Shown here: piece by piece, positions 8,159-16,872 of the stretch
How the letters are laid out: each line of letters begins with the position of its first letter
Numbering within the stretch: position 1 is the stretch's first letter
Origin: JBHJGM01 sp964405825
GTDB taxonomy: Bacteria; Verrucomicrobiota; Verrucomicrobiia; Opitutales; JBHJGM01
Reading direction: 5' to 3'
Length of the DNA stretch: 22,159 bases
NCBI GenBank assembly: GCA_964405825.1
Contig: CAYOPI010000052.1
Location: forward strand, 1-22,159
Notes under the pieces: model-generated
Database searches by the model: none
Told to the model about the DNA's origin: nothing
The model's input: only the letters and a program-made list of their open reading frames with translations
Translations under genes and position numbers: made by a program

Positions 8159-8228
8159 CAAAAGTCATGGCCCGCCACGTGAACAGGGTCACTCAACGAA
8201 GGCGCCAGCCGCGCCGTGAACCCAGCGT

Positions 8229-10001
8229 CTAGCGCAGGAACTCGTGCGCGAGAATCAGGAACGCGCTGGAGCCCCAGGTGTAGGCGCGGTCGCGCAGGGG
8301 CTCGCCAGTGGTGGCGTTGTAATTCTCGGCAAAGCAGAGACTGCCGCGGCACATCTCGCAGTAGCGGCGGGCGATCTCGGCGGCTTGCTCGCGCCAACCG
8401 GCCCGCGCCAGCCCGTCGATCAGGAGCACCGTCTCCGAGCCCCAGATAGGCCCGCGCCAGTAACCATCGGCCACGTAACGCGGGCTCTGCGGACTCTCCG
8501 TCGCCGGTCCGAAGCGGGTCACGAAACGCCCGTCGGGTTCCAGCGCCTGAGCCAGACTGGTTGCAATCTCCCTGGGCAGGTACTCCCCGCCGATGATGGC
8601 CATGGCGTTGAGCAGGCTGTCACCGCCGATGCCCTGCACCTCACCCGAGAACGCCCCCCGGCTGACAAAGCCATCTCCAGTCCACAAGTGCTCCAAAAAG
8701 CGCGCCAGGTGCGCGTCAGCCCGGTCGCGCCACTGGTCAGCCTCGCCTGGCCGGTTCAGGCGCTCGGCCAGCTGCGCCAGGGCGTGCATCTGCACAATCA
8801 GCAGGGCCTGCAGGTCGGGCGTGGTCACAGGCACGCCTTCATCAAAAACGGTCGCGTTGTCCCAGCCCGAGTCGTTGCCGTGCTGGTACTCCGGCAGGCC
8901 GTCGCCGTTGAGGTCGCGCGTGGCAAACCACCACTGCGTCCAGCGGGTCAGCTTGGTGTAAAAATCAGCGCAGGCTTCCTCCGACAGCGGCAGACCGGCC
9001 TCGAGCATCTTGCGCACAGCCCAGCCATGCACCGGCGGCTTGCAGAAGTTCCAGCCCAGGCGAATCGGCCCGACCGAGTCCGGCAGCGCGCCATCGGGCC
9101 CCTGGTGGTCAAAGAGCGTCATCAGCTGGTCCCAGGCCAGCTCCGGCTGCCGGTACGACAGCGCGACCGCGTTGAAGACATGGTCCCAGCTCCAGCACTG
9201 CAGCATCCAGTTCTTGCTCATCAGCATGGTCGGACGCCGGAAGACCGCGTGCGGTGCCGGGTTGACCACCGCGGCGTAATTGACCCACATCGCACGTTCG
9301 GCTGCTTCACGAAAGAGCGGCGGCACGTCGGGGGCCTTTGCCCGCCACTGCGCCCAATCCTCGCGGGCCTGCGCGTGACATTCATCAAAGCTCTGCGAAC
9401 GCCCTGCGTGCGTGGGGGTGGTCAGGAAATCCTCCAACTGCAGCTCCGCCTCGCCCCTGGCCTCGGGCTCAAGCACCATCGTGATGGCCGGCTGACCTGT
9501 CTTGGTCCGCTTGCCGGTGAAGGTCTTCACGTACCATTGGCTGTCGACCTTCAGTTGGCCGCGCAGCGGGATCAGCGAGAGGTGGGTGCGACCGTGCGGC
9601 AGGTTGACCCGCCATTCTTCCTCGCCAGCCTGATAGGCGTACGACTCGCCCGGGCGCGTGGCCACCGAGACCAGCCGCAACTGTACCCCGCCACTGGTGC
9701 GCAGCCGGGCCACATCGGGTGCATGCATCACGATCTCGCACAGGCCGCCGTTCGCTGTTTCCAGACGAATCCCGTCCGTGCTGCCGCTGTCGGTGTAGGC
9801 CAGGGCCTCGCCCGATGCATCCAGCAGCTCAATCTTGAAAAGCTCGCAGGGATCGCCGCGGACGGAACGTACCATCAAGCCTCCGTGGCCCCAGAACTCC
9901 GGCGGGTACCAGAAGCACAAGTACGAACCAAAGACGCTGTAACCGCCATCTCGCAGGTCGATGGCCAGGCTTCGGGCCTTGGGTTCGAGGACGTCGCTCA
10001 T
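8229..10001 (-). CDS. GH63-like (clan GH-G) glycosidase, cytoplasmic
   Basis: The 590-residue protein has no signal peptide. An N-terminal beta-sandwich-like part (about 1-200) is followed by an (alpha/alpha)6 toroid. Motifs match the GH63/mannosylglycerate-hydrolase-like group: SWDHVFNAVAL, GALPDS, HGNDSGWDN with Asp377 and Asp381, YWRGPIWGSE, and a C-terminal FAENYN with Glu559 before TWGSSAFLILAHEFL. By analogy with the GH63 enzyme YgjK, an Asp in DSGWDN and the late Glu would be acid and base of an inverting mechanism; which Asp is used is inferred. Characterised relatives act on alpha-glucosides, mannosylglycerate or glucosylglycerate, so the substrate cannot be named. ATG 10001 lies 31 bp after the stop of the GH9 fusion gene, so the two probably form one transcript. 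No Shine-Dalgarno is present. Confidence 0.82.
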   Translation of the reverse strand: MSDVLEPKARSLAIDLRDGGYSVFGSYLCFWYPPEFWGHGGLMVRSVRGDPCELFKIELLDASGEALAYTDSGSTDGIRLETANGGLCEIVMHAPDVARLRTSGGVQLRLVSVATRPGESYAYQAGEEEWRVNLPHGRTHLSLIPLRGQLKVDSQWYVKTFTGKRTKTGQPAITMVLEPEARGEAELQLEDFLTTPTHAGRSQSFDECHAQAREDWAQWRAKAPDVPPLFREAAERAMWVNYAAVVNPAPHAVFRRPTMLMSKNWMLQCWSWDHVFNAVALSYRQPELAWDQLMTLFDHQGPDGALPDSVGPIRLGWNFCKPPVHGWAVRKMLEAGLPLSEEACADFYTKLTRWTQWWFATRDLNGDGLPEYQHGNDSGWDNATVFDEGVPVTTPDLQALLIVQMHALAQLAERLNRPGEADQWRDRADAHLARFLEHLWTGDGFVSRGAFSGEVQGIGGDSLLNAMAIIGGEYLPREIATSLAQALEPDGRFVTRFGPATESPQSPRYVADGYWRGPIWGSETVLLIDGLARAGWREQAAEIARRYCEMCRGSLCFAENYNATTGEPLRDRAYTWGSSAFLILAHEFLR

Positions 10002-10032
10002 ATATGATGATATCGTCTGCTTTGGCTGACGT

Positions 10033-13000
10033 TTAGTCGACCGTCAATTCGTCGCTGCGCCGAAGAAACTGCTGTTCGGCGGTCTCGGGGGCGCCCGACG
10101 GCGGCATTGGCCGGTGCGTGCGGAAGGTGCGGATGCTGAAGGAACTGCCGTCGGGTACGGCCGGCAGGACCTCCTCGGTACCGTCCGGGAAGGCCGCCAG
10201 GGGCCCGAACCAGGGACCGCTCAGATCGATGCTCGCCTCTCCGTAGCTGCTGAGGTCCGGGTCATCGTCCCGCGCGCGGAACGAGATCGATGGGTACATC
10301 TGGCTTTCGTGCAACACCGTGCCAAAGGTGACCGAGGGCTTGCTCAGAGCGTCGTTCGGGTCGGTGCCGGCGGCGTACTCGGCCATGTCGCTGTGGCCAT
10401 CGCCGTCGGTGTCCGTGCTCAGGTCCGAGGAGACGGACCGCTCGGCGGCCCACACCACTGCAGAGGGCAACGGGTCCCTGTCGGGGGCGGACACCGTCCC
10501 GCCCGAGGCTTCGAAAGCCGCCAGGTACCCCCAGTTGAAGCCGTTGCCGGTGATCGTCTGCTGCACGGTATACTCGTTGGTGATGATGTGCAGGTGGATG
10601 TTGTGGAAGGACTCGTAGGTGGGCCACAGGTCCCAGTCCGGGTAGATGGCTTTTTCCGGATCGCTTTCGTCGAGCGGCCCGCCGCCGCCGTTGACGAAGA
10701 AGTATTTGATGTTTGGCGTCGTCGCTCCATAGGCGGTGATGCCCACCGGCGCAGGCACGCCGGAGAAGCGCGAGTCCTGGTGCAGCGGGTCCATCGGGTT
10801 GTCGAAGCCGATCCCGATGGTGTAGGAGATGTTCTGGGGGTTGGCCCCCAGCACGTAGCTGACCGATCGGACCGAGCTGGCCAGCAGCGCGTCGCGTTCG
10901 GCCTGGGTGCCGTTGCCGCGCGCGGTCATGTCAAAGTGTGCCCAGAGCTTCTCGATCCAGTCCGACTGCGGATTGACGTTGTTGCCCCAGTTGGGATTGC
11001 CCGCCCCGGCGGTCAGGAAGCTGCGCTCGGTAGACTGCGGGTCGGCCGTACCGACAACCTCTGCCGCACTGCCTTTGACGAAGGGGTTGCTGCTGTTGGC
11101 CGTGCTGTGAGCCAGCGTCCAGGCCGCCCTCAGATCGGTGCCGCCCTGGAAGCTGGCCGCGGCCTTGTCGGTGCGCAGGTTGGTGGATTCAAGCATGGCC
11201 TGGTCAAACTCGGCTCGGCCGGTCGTACGCAGCAGTTCCGTGGCCGCCCAGGCGCGGGCCCCGCGCAGGCGCCCTTGCATCGTCTCAAAATCGCTGGAAA
11301 TCTCCTCACTGGTCTTACCCTGATTGACCAACTCGATCTCCACCAGGGCCCACTCGTTGACCAGCCAGTCGCCGGCCCACTGGCCCTCGGCCCAGGTCCA
11401 GGCCTTCAACGCGCTTTGCAAGTACAGGTCGCTGATCTCCGGATAGTCCTCGCGGAAAACCAGCGCGATCTTTGCCGCCAGGGCGGCGTAACGGTAGGTG
11501 GAATTCGCATCCGGATGAAAGGCGAAGTTGACGGACTCCATCAGCCAGCTGGGCGAGTTGTTGACTTCGGTGTGCTCAATGCCACCGCGGCAGGCGCCCC
11601 AGTAGTACGGGTCCGAGGCCAGGGGGTCCGAGCCGCCCTCGAGAATCTGCATCCGCCGGTACAAGTCGGCGTTGAAGAGCACTTCGTCGAGCAGGTCGGG
11701 CAGATCACCGGCGGCGGTGTAAGCCGGATGCGGCACGGTCTGGCTGACGGAGGGAATCCCCCAGTTGAGATTGCCGAAGTAGTCCGGAAACAGCTCGTAA
11801 AGGGTGAGCAAGTCCCAGCTCAGCTGCAGGTGCTGGGTGCGGCGGTCCCAGTCGCCCGCGTCCATGTAACCGCCCCAGGCCTCCGGCACCGGGTCGCTCG
11901 TCAGCCACTGCGGCTCGGCCGCGACGCTGAAGGGCAGCGGCCCGCGCATGGGGCTCTCCCCCGTCAGCGTGAAGGGGAAGGTGGTTGCGAACACGGTCTG
12001 GCCCTGCGAGGGCAGGTGGGCAGGCGGGTGCCCGTAGCCAAAGAGTGATGCGTCGATCTCCACCCCGCTCCAGTGGTGGTAGAGCCCGGCCATCGAGACC
12101 AGGAAGGCATCCTGCCACAACTGTGGGCGCACCTCGAATGGATACGAGGTCCCGATGCCCGGCACGTAGACGCGGTAGGTCCCGTTGGGCGCGGTGCCCC
12201 CGCCCCAACTGGTAAAGTCCAGCGCGTAGGTGTAGTTTTTGGCGTGGTTGAGCCGGACGTTGCTCGTGCCGCTCTCGATCGCCTCCGGGAAGTTCACGCC
12301 GTCAAAGGGATAGGTCCAGCCGCTGCCGGGCTTGCCGGTCACGTTCACGTCGCGGAAGCTGCGCTCGAGCTGCACGGGCGTGCGCTGCCGCGTCATCGTG
12401 CCGGTGAAGACGGTCTGCTTCGTCGCATCGTCGATGATGTGGAACTGCCCGCTGAAGCCGCCCTGCCCCACGTAGCTGTCGAAGTCCACCGTGCCGTAGA
12501 CCGGGCCGTCACCGGTCCAGATCGAGAGGTAGCCCAGCTTGGACGGGTCGCCCGGCTGGAAGCCCAGGTGGTTCATGTGCACGGACAGGCTGCGGTTGTG
12601 CAGTGGGTCGAGGGTGAACTGCCGCGTGGGCACGCCGGGATCGGCAAAGTCGATCTGGTACGTCCCGCCCAGCGGCAGCGGCGCATCGAACTTGAAGAAG
12701 AGCGTGTGCACCTGCGGCACGAAAGTGACGTTTTGGGCCAGCGGGGCCGGGTTGTTGGCGAAGCCCTCGCTGTTGGACTTGCGGTAGATCGCCGTCACGT
12801 TGGGCAGCGCGTCGCCCGTTACGTCGGTGAAGGTGTAGCTGCTGAGTTGCTGCAGCAGCGAACGCTCCAGGCGCCAGCCGACAAAGCGCGTGACCGGCAG
12901 CAGGTAGTCGCCCAGGCCGTCGTTGTTGCCGTCGGGCCCGCGCAACGAGCCGACCGTCAGCCCATCGCGCTCGAGCCACAGGTTGCTGTTGATGACATCG

Positions 13001-16000
13001 CCGGGCTCCGGCACGTAGAGCACCTGCGGCTGACGCACCAGACGGCCCTCGCGCACGGTCACCGCGAGAATGTCGGGGGTGACCGGGGCGATGTTGACCA
13101 CCTGCGCGGCGGTGTTGCGCACGAGAAAGTCGGGGTCGCCCGGGTCGGGCAGCGGCAGCGGTTCCAGGTCGCCGCGTTCGATGACCAGCGAGATCAGTTC
13201 GAGGCCCGCGTCACCGCTGAGCGCCGCATCGGTGAAGCCCAGCGCCAGCCCCGAGAATTCGCTCACGTCGCTCGTGCTGTCGATGTAGGTCACGTTCACG
13301 CCCCCACCGGGCAGCGCGCTGATGTTGTAGGTCGCACTGTTGACCTGCAGCCCCGTCTCCACGCGGGTGAGGAGCAGGTCGACGGTGTAGATGCTATCCG
13401 CCAGCAGGCCGTTGTCCTGGGGGTAGGTCCAGGTCGCGCTCGCACCGATATCGCCCACGCCGGTGTCGAAAAGCGGCGAGTCCCCGGTGCTGCCGCCACT
13501 CGGATCGCTGCGATTGATCTGCGCCCCGCCGACGTTCGCGCCGTTGCCTACCGGAAACCGCACCGACACACCCGAGAGCGCCTCGTCAAACGGCGTTGCA
13601 CTGGTCGTCAGATCGCCCGTCAGCGCCGGCGTGGTGTTCGGCTGAAACAGGCTGACGGCGAAAGCCTCGTCGGCCGAATTGTCAAAGCCGCTCAGGCGCA
13701 GCACCAGGCTCACGCGCATCGATTCGCCCACCGCCAGCGGATCCACCGTGGCTGGATCGGTAAAGTAGCGGTACACGCCACTGCCGAAGAGTTCGGAAGC
13801 CGCGCTGGAGGCCGTGCCGCGGGTGAAGGTCAGGCTTGCCCCCGTCTCCAGGGTGGAGTCGCCGTTGCCCGCGCCGGACATCCGGGACCAATCCGCCGCG
13901 CCGAAGCCGCTCTCGTCCAGCACTGTGGTCACCCCGCCAGAGAAGCCCTCCGTACGCAGCACCAGGGCATCGGCGGCCAGGTCGACCTCGACCTCCGCGC
14001 CGCTCAGGCCGGGCGAGTCGATGACCACGTTGATCGTGCCGGACAACTCGCCGTCGATCACTTCGATCAAGTCCAGCGTGCTGAGGCTGGCCCCGCCCAG
14101 ATCAACCAGCCGAACGGTCGTGCCGTCCAGGTGCACATCGCCGTAGACGATCACCTTGTCGAAGCCGGTGCTGTCGCCCTCGATGAGCAGCGTTGTGCTG
14201 GCGTCCATCGTCAGGGTGGCGTTGTCGCCATCGGGCTGGCCAAAGGTGAAGGTGCCCACCGACAAGCCGGGCGAGAGGGTCGCGCCGGTGGTGAAGGCGA
14301 ACGCGATCGGCTGGCTGCCGCCGTTCGTCCAGGTGGAGGCGCTGTCGAAAATTCCGGTGCCCTTCCAGGTCGAACCGTTGGCCACTTCAAGGAAACCGGG
14401 TCCCGGGTTGGGGTTGGCCGTGCCGTCGCCGTCGTGGCTCTTGTTCCAGACGACCGTGCCGCCGCCGTTGACGACCATCTCGCCCGAAAAACTGCTCGCT
14501 CCGGTGAAGGTGTAGGTGCCGGTGCCGCCAAGGATGAGCCCCTGCTTGTGGTTGCCGGCGGTGTCGACGATCGGCAGAGGCATGTTCCAGTCCCCCGGGC
14601 CGTTGAGGTAAAAACGACTGACCGCGTTGGGCTGGCTGTTGCCGCCATTGGCCGGGCGCAGCACCGGCGAGGCGCCGTTGGTGGTGTCGAAGCTCAGCGC
14701 TGTTTCCAGGTACAGGCCCGACACGACGCCGTTCTGGCCGCCGGTCGGCGTGAGCACATCCGCGCCCAGGCGAAACGTGAACGGCTCGCCACGCAGAAGG
14801 TTTGAGCCGCCACCGGGCGTGTCACTGAGGTTGATTCCCGAGAGCACGTCGATGACCGGCGTAAATCCCTGCGCCTCCAGTGTACCCCCGCCCAAATCCA
14901 GCGCATCCGAGCCGTGCAGGCCCAGCGCAAGGTTCTGCGCCTGCTGCGTGGAACGCGCCAGCACCAGCGTGCCCGAGGAGATGTTGAAGGCGCCCGCGCC
15001 TGCGTTGGAGGCTGACCCGCGGAAAGCCAGGCGCCCGTCGCCCTGCAGGCTCAGACCGCTACGCAGCGCCCCCGTCACCACGATGTCGTCGGTGGTGTTG
15101 CCGGTCTCGCCATCCACGAGAATGCTCTGAAAGCCGGAGGAATCCAGGTCGGCCTCGATCACCCATTGACCCGGACCGCCAGCGGTCAACTGCGAGAACA
15201 GCAGGGTACCGTTTCGAAAAGTCGTTGTACCCTCGTTGAAGTAAAAAGTGCTGCCCGTGGAGGTGGAATAGGTGGAGTCGGTCGTGCCCTCGATCAGCAG
15301 CTCGCCCGGGCCGTCCTTGATGAAGCCATCGAGCACACCGAAGTCCGGATTGCTGCCCGCGATCGACACGGTCTGCCCGCCCGCGGGTGAAACAAAGCGG
15401 ACCGTGCGCGGCTGCGGAAAGGAGCCCCCGCCGTTGTTGATCGTGACGTTGCCGCCCACCTGCAGGTCCTGGCCGTTGACGGCGGTTGTCATGCTCGCGT
15501 CGGTGAAGACGGTGTAGGCCTCGAAAGCACGCACGCCCCGCGGGTCGCCGCCGACCACGGTCTCGTCGTAAATCGCCCAGTGCGCTCCGCTCTGATCGAC
15601 CACCACTGGCGGGTGCGTGAAGTTGCCGTTACCGGTCGGATTCTGGATGAAGACCTCGGTCGCGCCGCTGTCGAAGGCGGTTTCGTTGGGCTCGGTGTCA
15701 AAGAGAATGCGCGGTCCACCGGTGGCGTTCGCACCCAGGGTCGCACCCGGTGCCTTGAAGATCGCCAACCGCTTGGAACCCTCGTTCAGCGAGTCGAAAC
15801 GCAGGCGCGTCTGCTGGCTGGCCGAGAGACTGACCACCTCTACCGTGCCCGAAGCGTTGTCCCCGCCGATCTGCAACAGCCCGAGGTCCTCGCTGACGTT
15901 GGCCGCCGCGTTGCCGATCAAACGGAAGGTGCCGCCCCCGCGCGGACGCAGGATGGTGTCGTTGGTCAGGCGGTTGCTGTTGACCGTGCCGCTGTTATCC

Positions 16001-16710
16001 AGAACGAAAGCCGCCTCGGCGGTGACCGGCGCGTTCAGCGGACCGACCAGCCCGCCGTTGCCGGCGTGGGTCAGGCCAAAGCCGTTGCCCACCTGAATGC
16101 GTGTCTGCTGCGGGAAGGTGGCGTTGCCCGAAAGCACCACTTCGCCCTCCCACACGTTGATGGTGTCGCTGGAATTGCCCAGGTTGTCGTTGTAGCTGCC
16201 GCCGGTCGTGTCGAAGTTCGGGCTGGGCCCGGTGACCTCCAGAGTCCAGGGGCCGACCTTCTGAAATTCGTCGCCGCGCAACCCGCCGGAGGCTGTGACC
16301 TTGCCCGAGCCCGTGCCGCCCAGGCGCCCGCCTTCGAAGCCGTCGCGCTCCAACTCGACACTGGGCCCAAAGGTGACGTCTCCCGCACCGGCAATCCGCA
16401 GATCCACGTAGCGAAAACGCCCGGAGCCGTTGACCGTGTAGGCATCCGGCGCGTCGAAAACGAACTCGTTGACGCGCACCTCGCCCGGGAGCGTCACCGT
16501 TTGATTGGCGACGTCGGGCAGGAGGATGGGATCGCCGCTCTGGTTGCTGGTGGGCGGGGCTGCCGGCGACCAGTTGGCGGCATTGGTGTAATCACTGTCG
16601 GCGGCACCCGTCCAGGTCTGGGCCGCCAGGGGCCCGGCAAGGAGGGTCAATGGGAGCAGGAGCGCCAGACTGGGAGCCCGGCGCGGGCTTAGGCAACGGA
16701 TGTGGAGCAT
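10033..16710 (-). CDS. Giant secreted fusion: beta-strand-repeat region + jelly-roll-like domain + GH9 + C-terminal Ca-binding module
   Basis: 2225 residues. ATG 16710 is chosen because the signal peptide (MLHIRCLSP, Leu-rich core, PLAAQ near 31) begins there, 20 codons inside the open frame. Order: beta-strand-repeat region about 32-917, closely matching the 4667-7879 protein (both have GDEFQKVGPWTLEVTG and NLGNSSDTIN); a possible jelly-roll domain about 927-1187; the unnamed GH9-associated N-terminal domain from about 1197; CelD_N about 1371-1525 (MNHLGFQPGDP); and GH9 about 1535-2065. GH9 catalytic residues are present: DAGDWD at 1617-1622 and Glu2046 in NEYTVQQ. The end has DTDGDG at 2100-2105, AEYAAGTDP, and a module like that closing the 4667-7879 protein. 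Predicted role: surface or secreted beta-glycan cleavage. Site C lies 29 bp upstream; the GH63-like gene follows at 31 bp. No Shine-Dalgarno and no frameshift were seen. Confidence 0.9.
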   Translation of the reverse strand: MLHIRCLSPRRAPSLALLLPLTLLAGPLAAQTWTGAADSDYTNAANWSPAAPPTSNQSGDPILLPDVANQTVTLPGEVRVNEFVFDAPDAYTVNGSGRFRYVDLRIAGAGDVTFGPSVELERDGFEGGRLGGTGSGKVTASGGLRGDEFQKVGPWTLEVTGPSPNFDTTGGSYNDNLGNSSDTINVWEGEVVLSGNATFPQQTRIQVGNGFGLTHAGNGGLVGPLNAPVTAEAAFVLDNSGTVNSNRLTNDTILRPRGGGTFRLIGNAAANVSEDLGLLQIGGDNASGTVEVVSLSASQQTRLRFDSLNEGSKRLAIFKAPGATLGANATGGPRILFDTEPNETAFDSGATEVFIQNPTGNGNFTHPPVVVDQSGAHWAIYDETVVGGDPRGVRAFEAYTVFTDASMTTAVNGQDLQVGGNVTINNGGGSFPQPRTVRFVSPAGGQTVSIAGSNPDFGVLDGFIKDGPGELLIEGTTDSTYSTSTGSTFYFNEGTTTFRNGTLLFSQLTAGGPGQWVIEADLDSSGFQSILVDGETGNTTDDIVVTGALRSGLSLQGDGRLAFRGSASNAGAGAFNISSGTLVLARSTQQAQNLALGLHGSDALDLGGGTLEAQGFTPVIDVLSGINLSDTPGGGSNLLRGEPFTFRLGADVLTPTGGQNGVVSGLYLETALSFDTTNGASPVLRPANGGNSQPNAVSRFYLNGPGDWNMPLPIVDTAGNHKQGLILGGTGTYTFTGASSFSGEMVVNGGGTVVWNKSHDGDGTANPNPGPGFLEVANGSTWKGTGIFDSASTWTNGGSQPIAFAFTTGATLSPGLSVGTFTFGQPDGDNATLTMDASTTLLIEGDSTGFDKVIVYGDVHLDGTTVRLVDLGGASLSTLDLIEVIDGELSGTINVVIDSPGLSGAEVEVDLAADALVLRTEGFSGGVTTVLDESGFGAADWSRMSGAGNGDSTLETGASLTFTRGTASSAASELFGSGVYRYFTDPATVDPLAVGESMRVSLVLRLSGFDNSADEAFAVSLFQPNTTPALTGDLTTSATPFDEALSGVSVRFPVGNGANVGGAQINRSDPSGGSTGDSPLFDTGVGDIGASATWTYPQDNGLLADSIYTVDLLLTRVETGLQVNSATYNISALPGGGVNVTYIDSTSDVSEFSGLALGFTDAALSGDAGLELISLVIERGDLEPLPLPDPGDPDFLVRNTAAQVVNIAPVTPDILAVTVREGRLVRQPQVLYVPEPGDVINSNLWLERDGLTVGSLRGPDGNNDGLGDYLLPVTRFVGWRLERSLLQQLSSYTFTDVTGDALPNVTAIYRKSNSEGFANNPAPLAQNVTFVPQVHTLFFKFDAPLPLGGTYQIDFADPGVPTRQFTLDPLHNRSLSVHMNHLGFQPGDPSKLGYLSIWTGDGPVYGTVDFDSYVGQGGFSGQFHIIDDATKQTVFTGTMTRQRTPVQLERSFRDVNVTGKPGSGWTYPFDGVNFPEAIESGTSNVRLNHAKNYTYALDFTSWGGGTAPNGTYRVYVPGIGTSYPFEVRPQLWQDAFLVSMAGLYHHWSGVEIDASLFGYGHPPAHLPSQGQTVFATTFPFTLTGESPMRGPLPFSVAAEPQWLTSDPVPEAWGGYMDAGDWDRRTQHLQLSWDLLTLYELFPDYFGNLNWGIPSVSQTVPHPAYTAAGDLPDLLDEVLFNADLYRRMQILEGGSDPLASDPYYWGACRGGIEHTEVNNSPSWLMESVNFAFHPDANSTYRYAALAAKIALVFREDYPEISDLYLQSALKAWTWAEGQWAGDWLVNEWALVEIELVNQGKTSEEISSDFETMQGRLRGARAWAATELLRTTGRAEFDQAMLESTNLRTDKAAASFQGGTDLRAAWTLAHSTANSSNPFVKGSAAEVVGTADPQSTERSFLTAGAGNPNWGNNVNPQSDWIEKLWAHFDMTARGNGTQAERDALLASSVRSVSYVLGANPQNISYTIGIGFDNPMDPLHQDSRFSGVPAPVGITAYGATTPNIKYFFVNGGGGPLDESDPEKAIYPDWDLWPTYESFHNIHLHIITNEYTVQQTITGNGFNWGYLAAFEASGGTVSAPDRDPLPSAVVWAAERSVSSDLSTDTDGDGHSDMAEYAAGTDPNDALSKPSVTFGTVLHESQMYPSISFRARDDDPDLSSYGEASIDLSGPWFGPLAAFPDGTEEVLPAVPDGSSFSIRTFRTHRPMPPSGAPETAEQQFLRRSDELTVD

Positions 16711-16739
16711 GGACGTCGGTGGGTTCGGCAGCGCTGTGA

Positions 16740-16755
16740 CGTAACGTAAAGTCAA
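16740..16755 (+). promoter_or_regulatory. Candidate operator C upstream of the GH9 fusion gene
   Basis: CGTAACGTAAAGTCAA shares the core ACG.AA.GTCAA with sites A and B and matches each at 12 of 16 positions. Together with 16739 it forms two overlapping copies of the ACGT-A-(A/C)(A/C)GT pattern (16739-16747 and 16744-16752). It lies 29 bp upstream of the minus-strand start codon. The ACGTTACGT core, read along the transcript, is shared exactly with site A. It is the proposed link between this gene and the LacI regulator encoded over 12 kb away. Confidence 0.42.
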
Positions 16756-16821
16756 TGGGCCAGATTTCAATCCGCAAGGGCAGGTTTTCTCCGTGGTTTC
16801 GCCGGTTTCAGCCGCGCCCTC

Positions 16822-16856
16822 GCCGGGTGCCCTCCTTGCGGACGAGGCACCCCGGC
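16822..16856 (-). terminator. GC-rich hairpin after the cytochrome mosaic gene
   Basis: The arms GCCGGGTGCCCTC (16822-16834) and GAGGCACCCCGGC (16844-16856) pair almost completely, with one bulged base on each side, around a 9-nt loop, 16 bp after the stop at 16873. No T-run follows on the minus strand, so it may be a factor-dependent terminator or an mRNA 3'-end stabiliser. It separates this gene from the downstream GH9 fusion gene. Confidence 0.5.
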
Positions 16857-16872
16857 GCGGACCTTCCCTGGA

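Larger units (their letters stand above)
7880..8228. other. 349-bp convergent intergenic region
   Basis: It lies between the stop of the plus-strand beta-repeat gene and the stop of the minus-strand GH63-like gene. In order it holds a weak hairpin (CCCGT 7925-7929 with ACGGG 7939-7943), which competes with a GAATCC/GGATTC pairing (7921-7926 and 7952-7957), a GA-rich run (about 7980-7991), the intrinsic terminator 7992-8030, and two copies of a 38-bp direct repeat. I see no convincing gene, although short frames on the minus strand run into both repeat copies. Confidence 0.7.

Noticed and set aside
10029..10040. A fourth operator-like site (ACGTTTAGTCGA) before the GH63-like gene.
   Set aside because: It matches the core at only 9 of 12 positions and overlaps the last codons of the upstream gene, so coding constraint or chance explains it. 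The gene is probably co-transcribed and needs no own operator.
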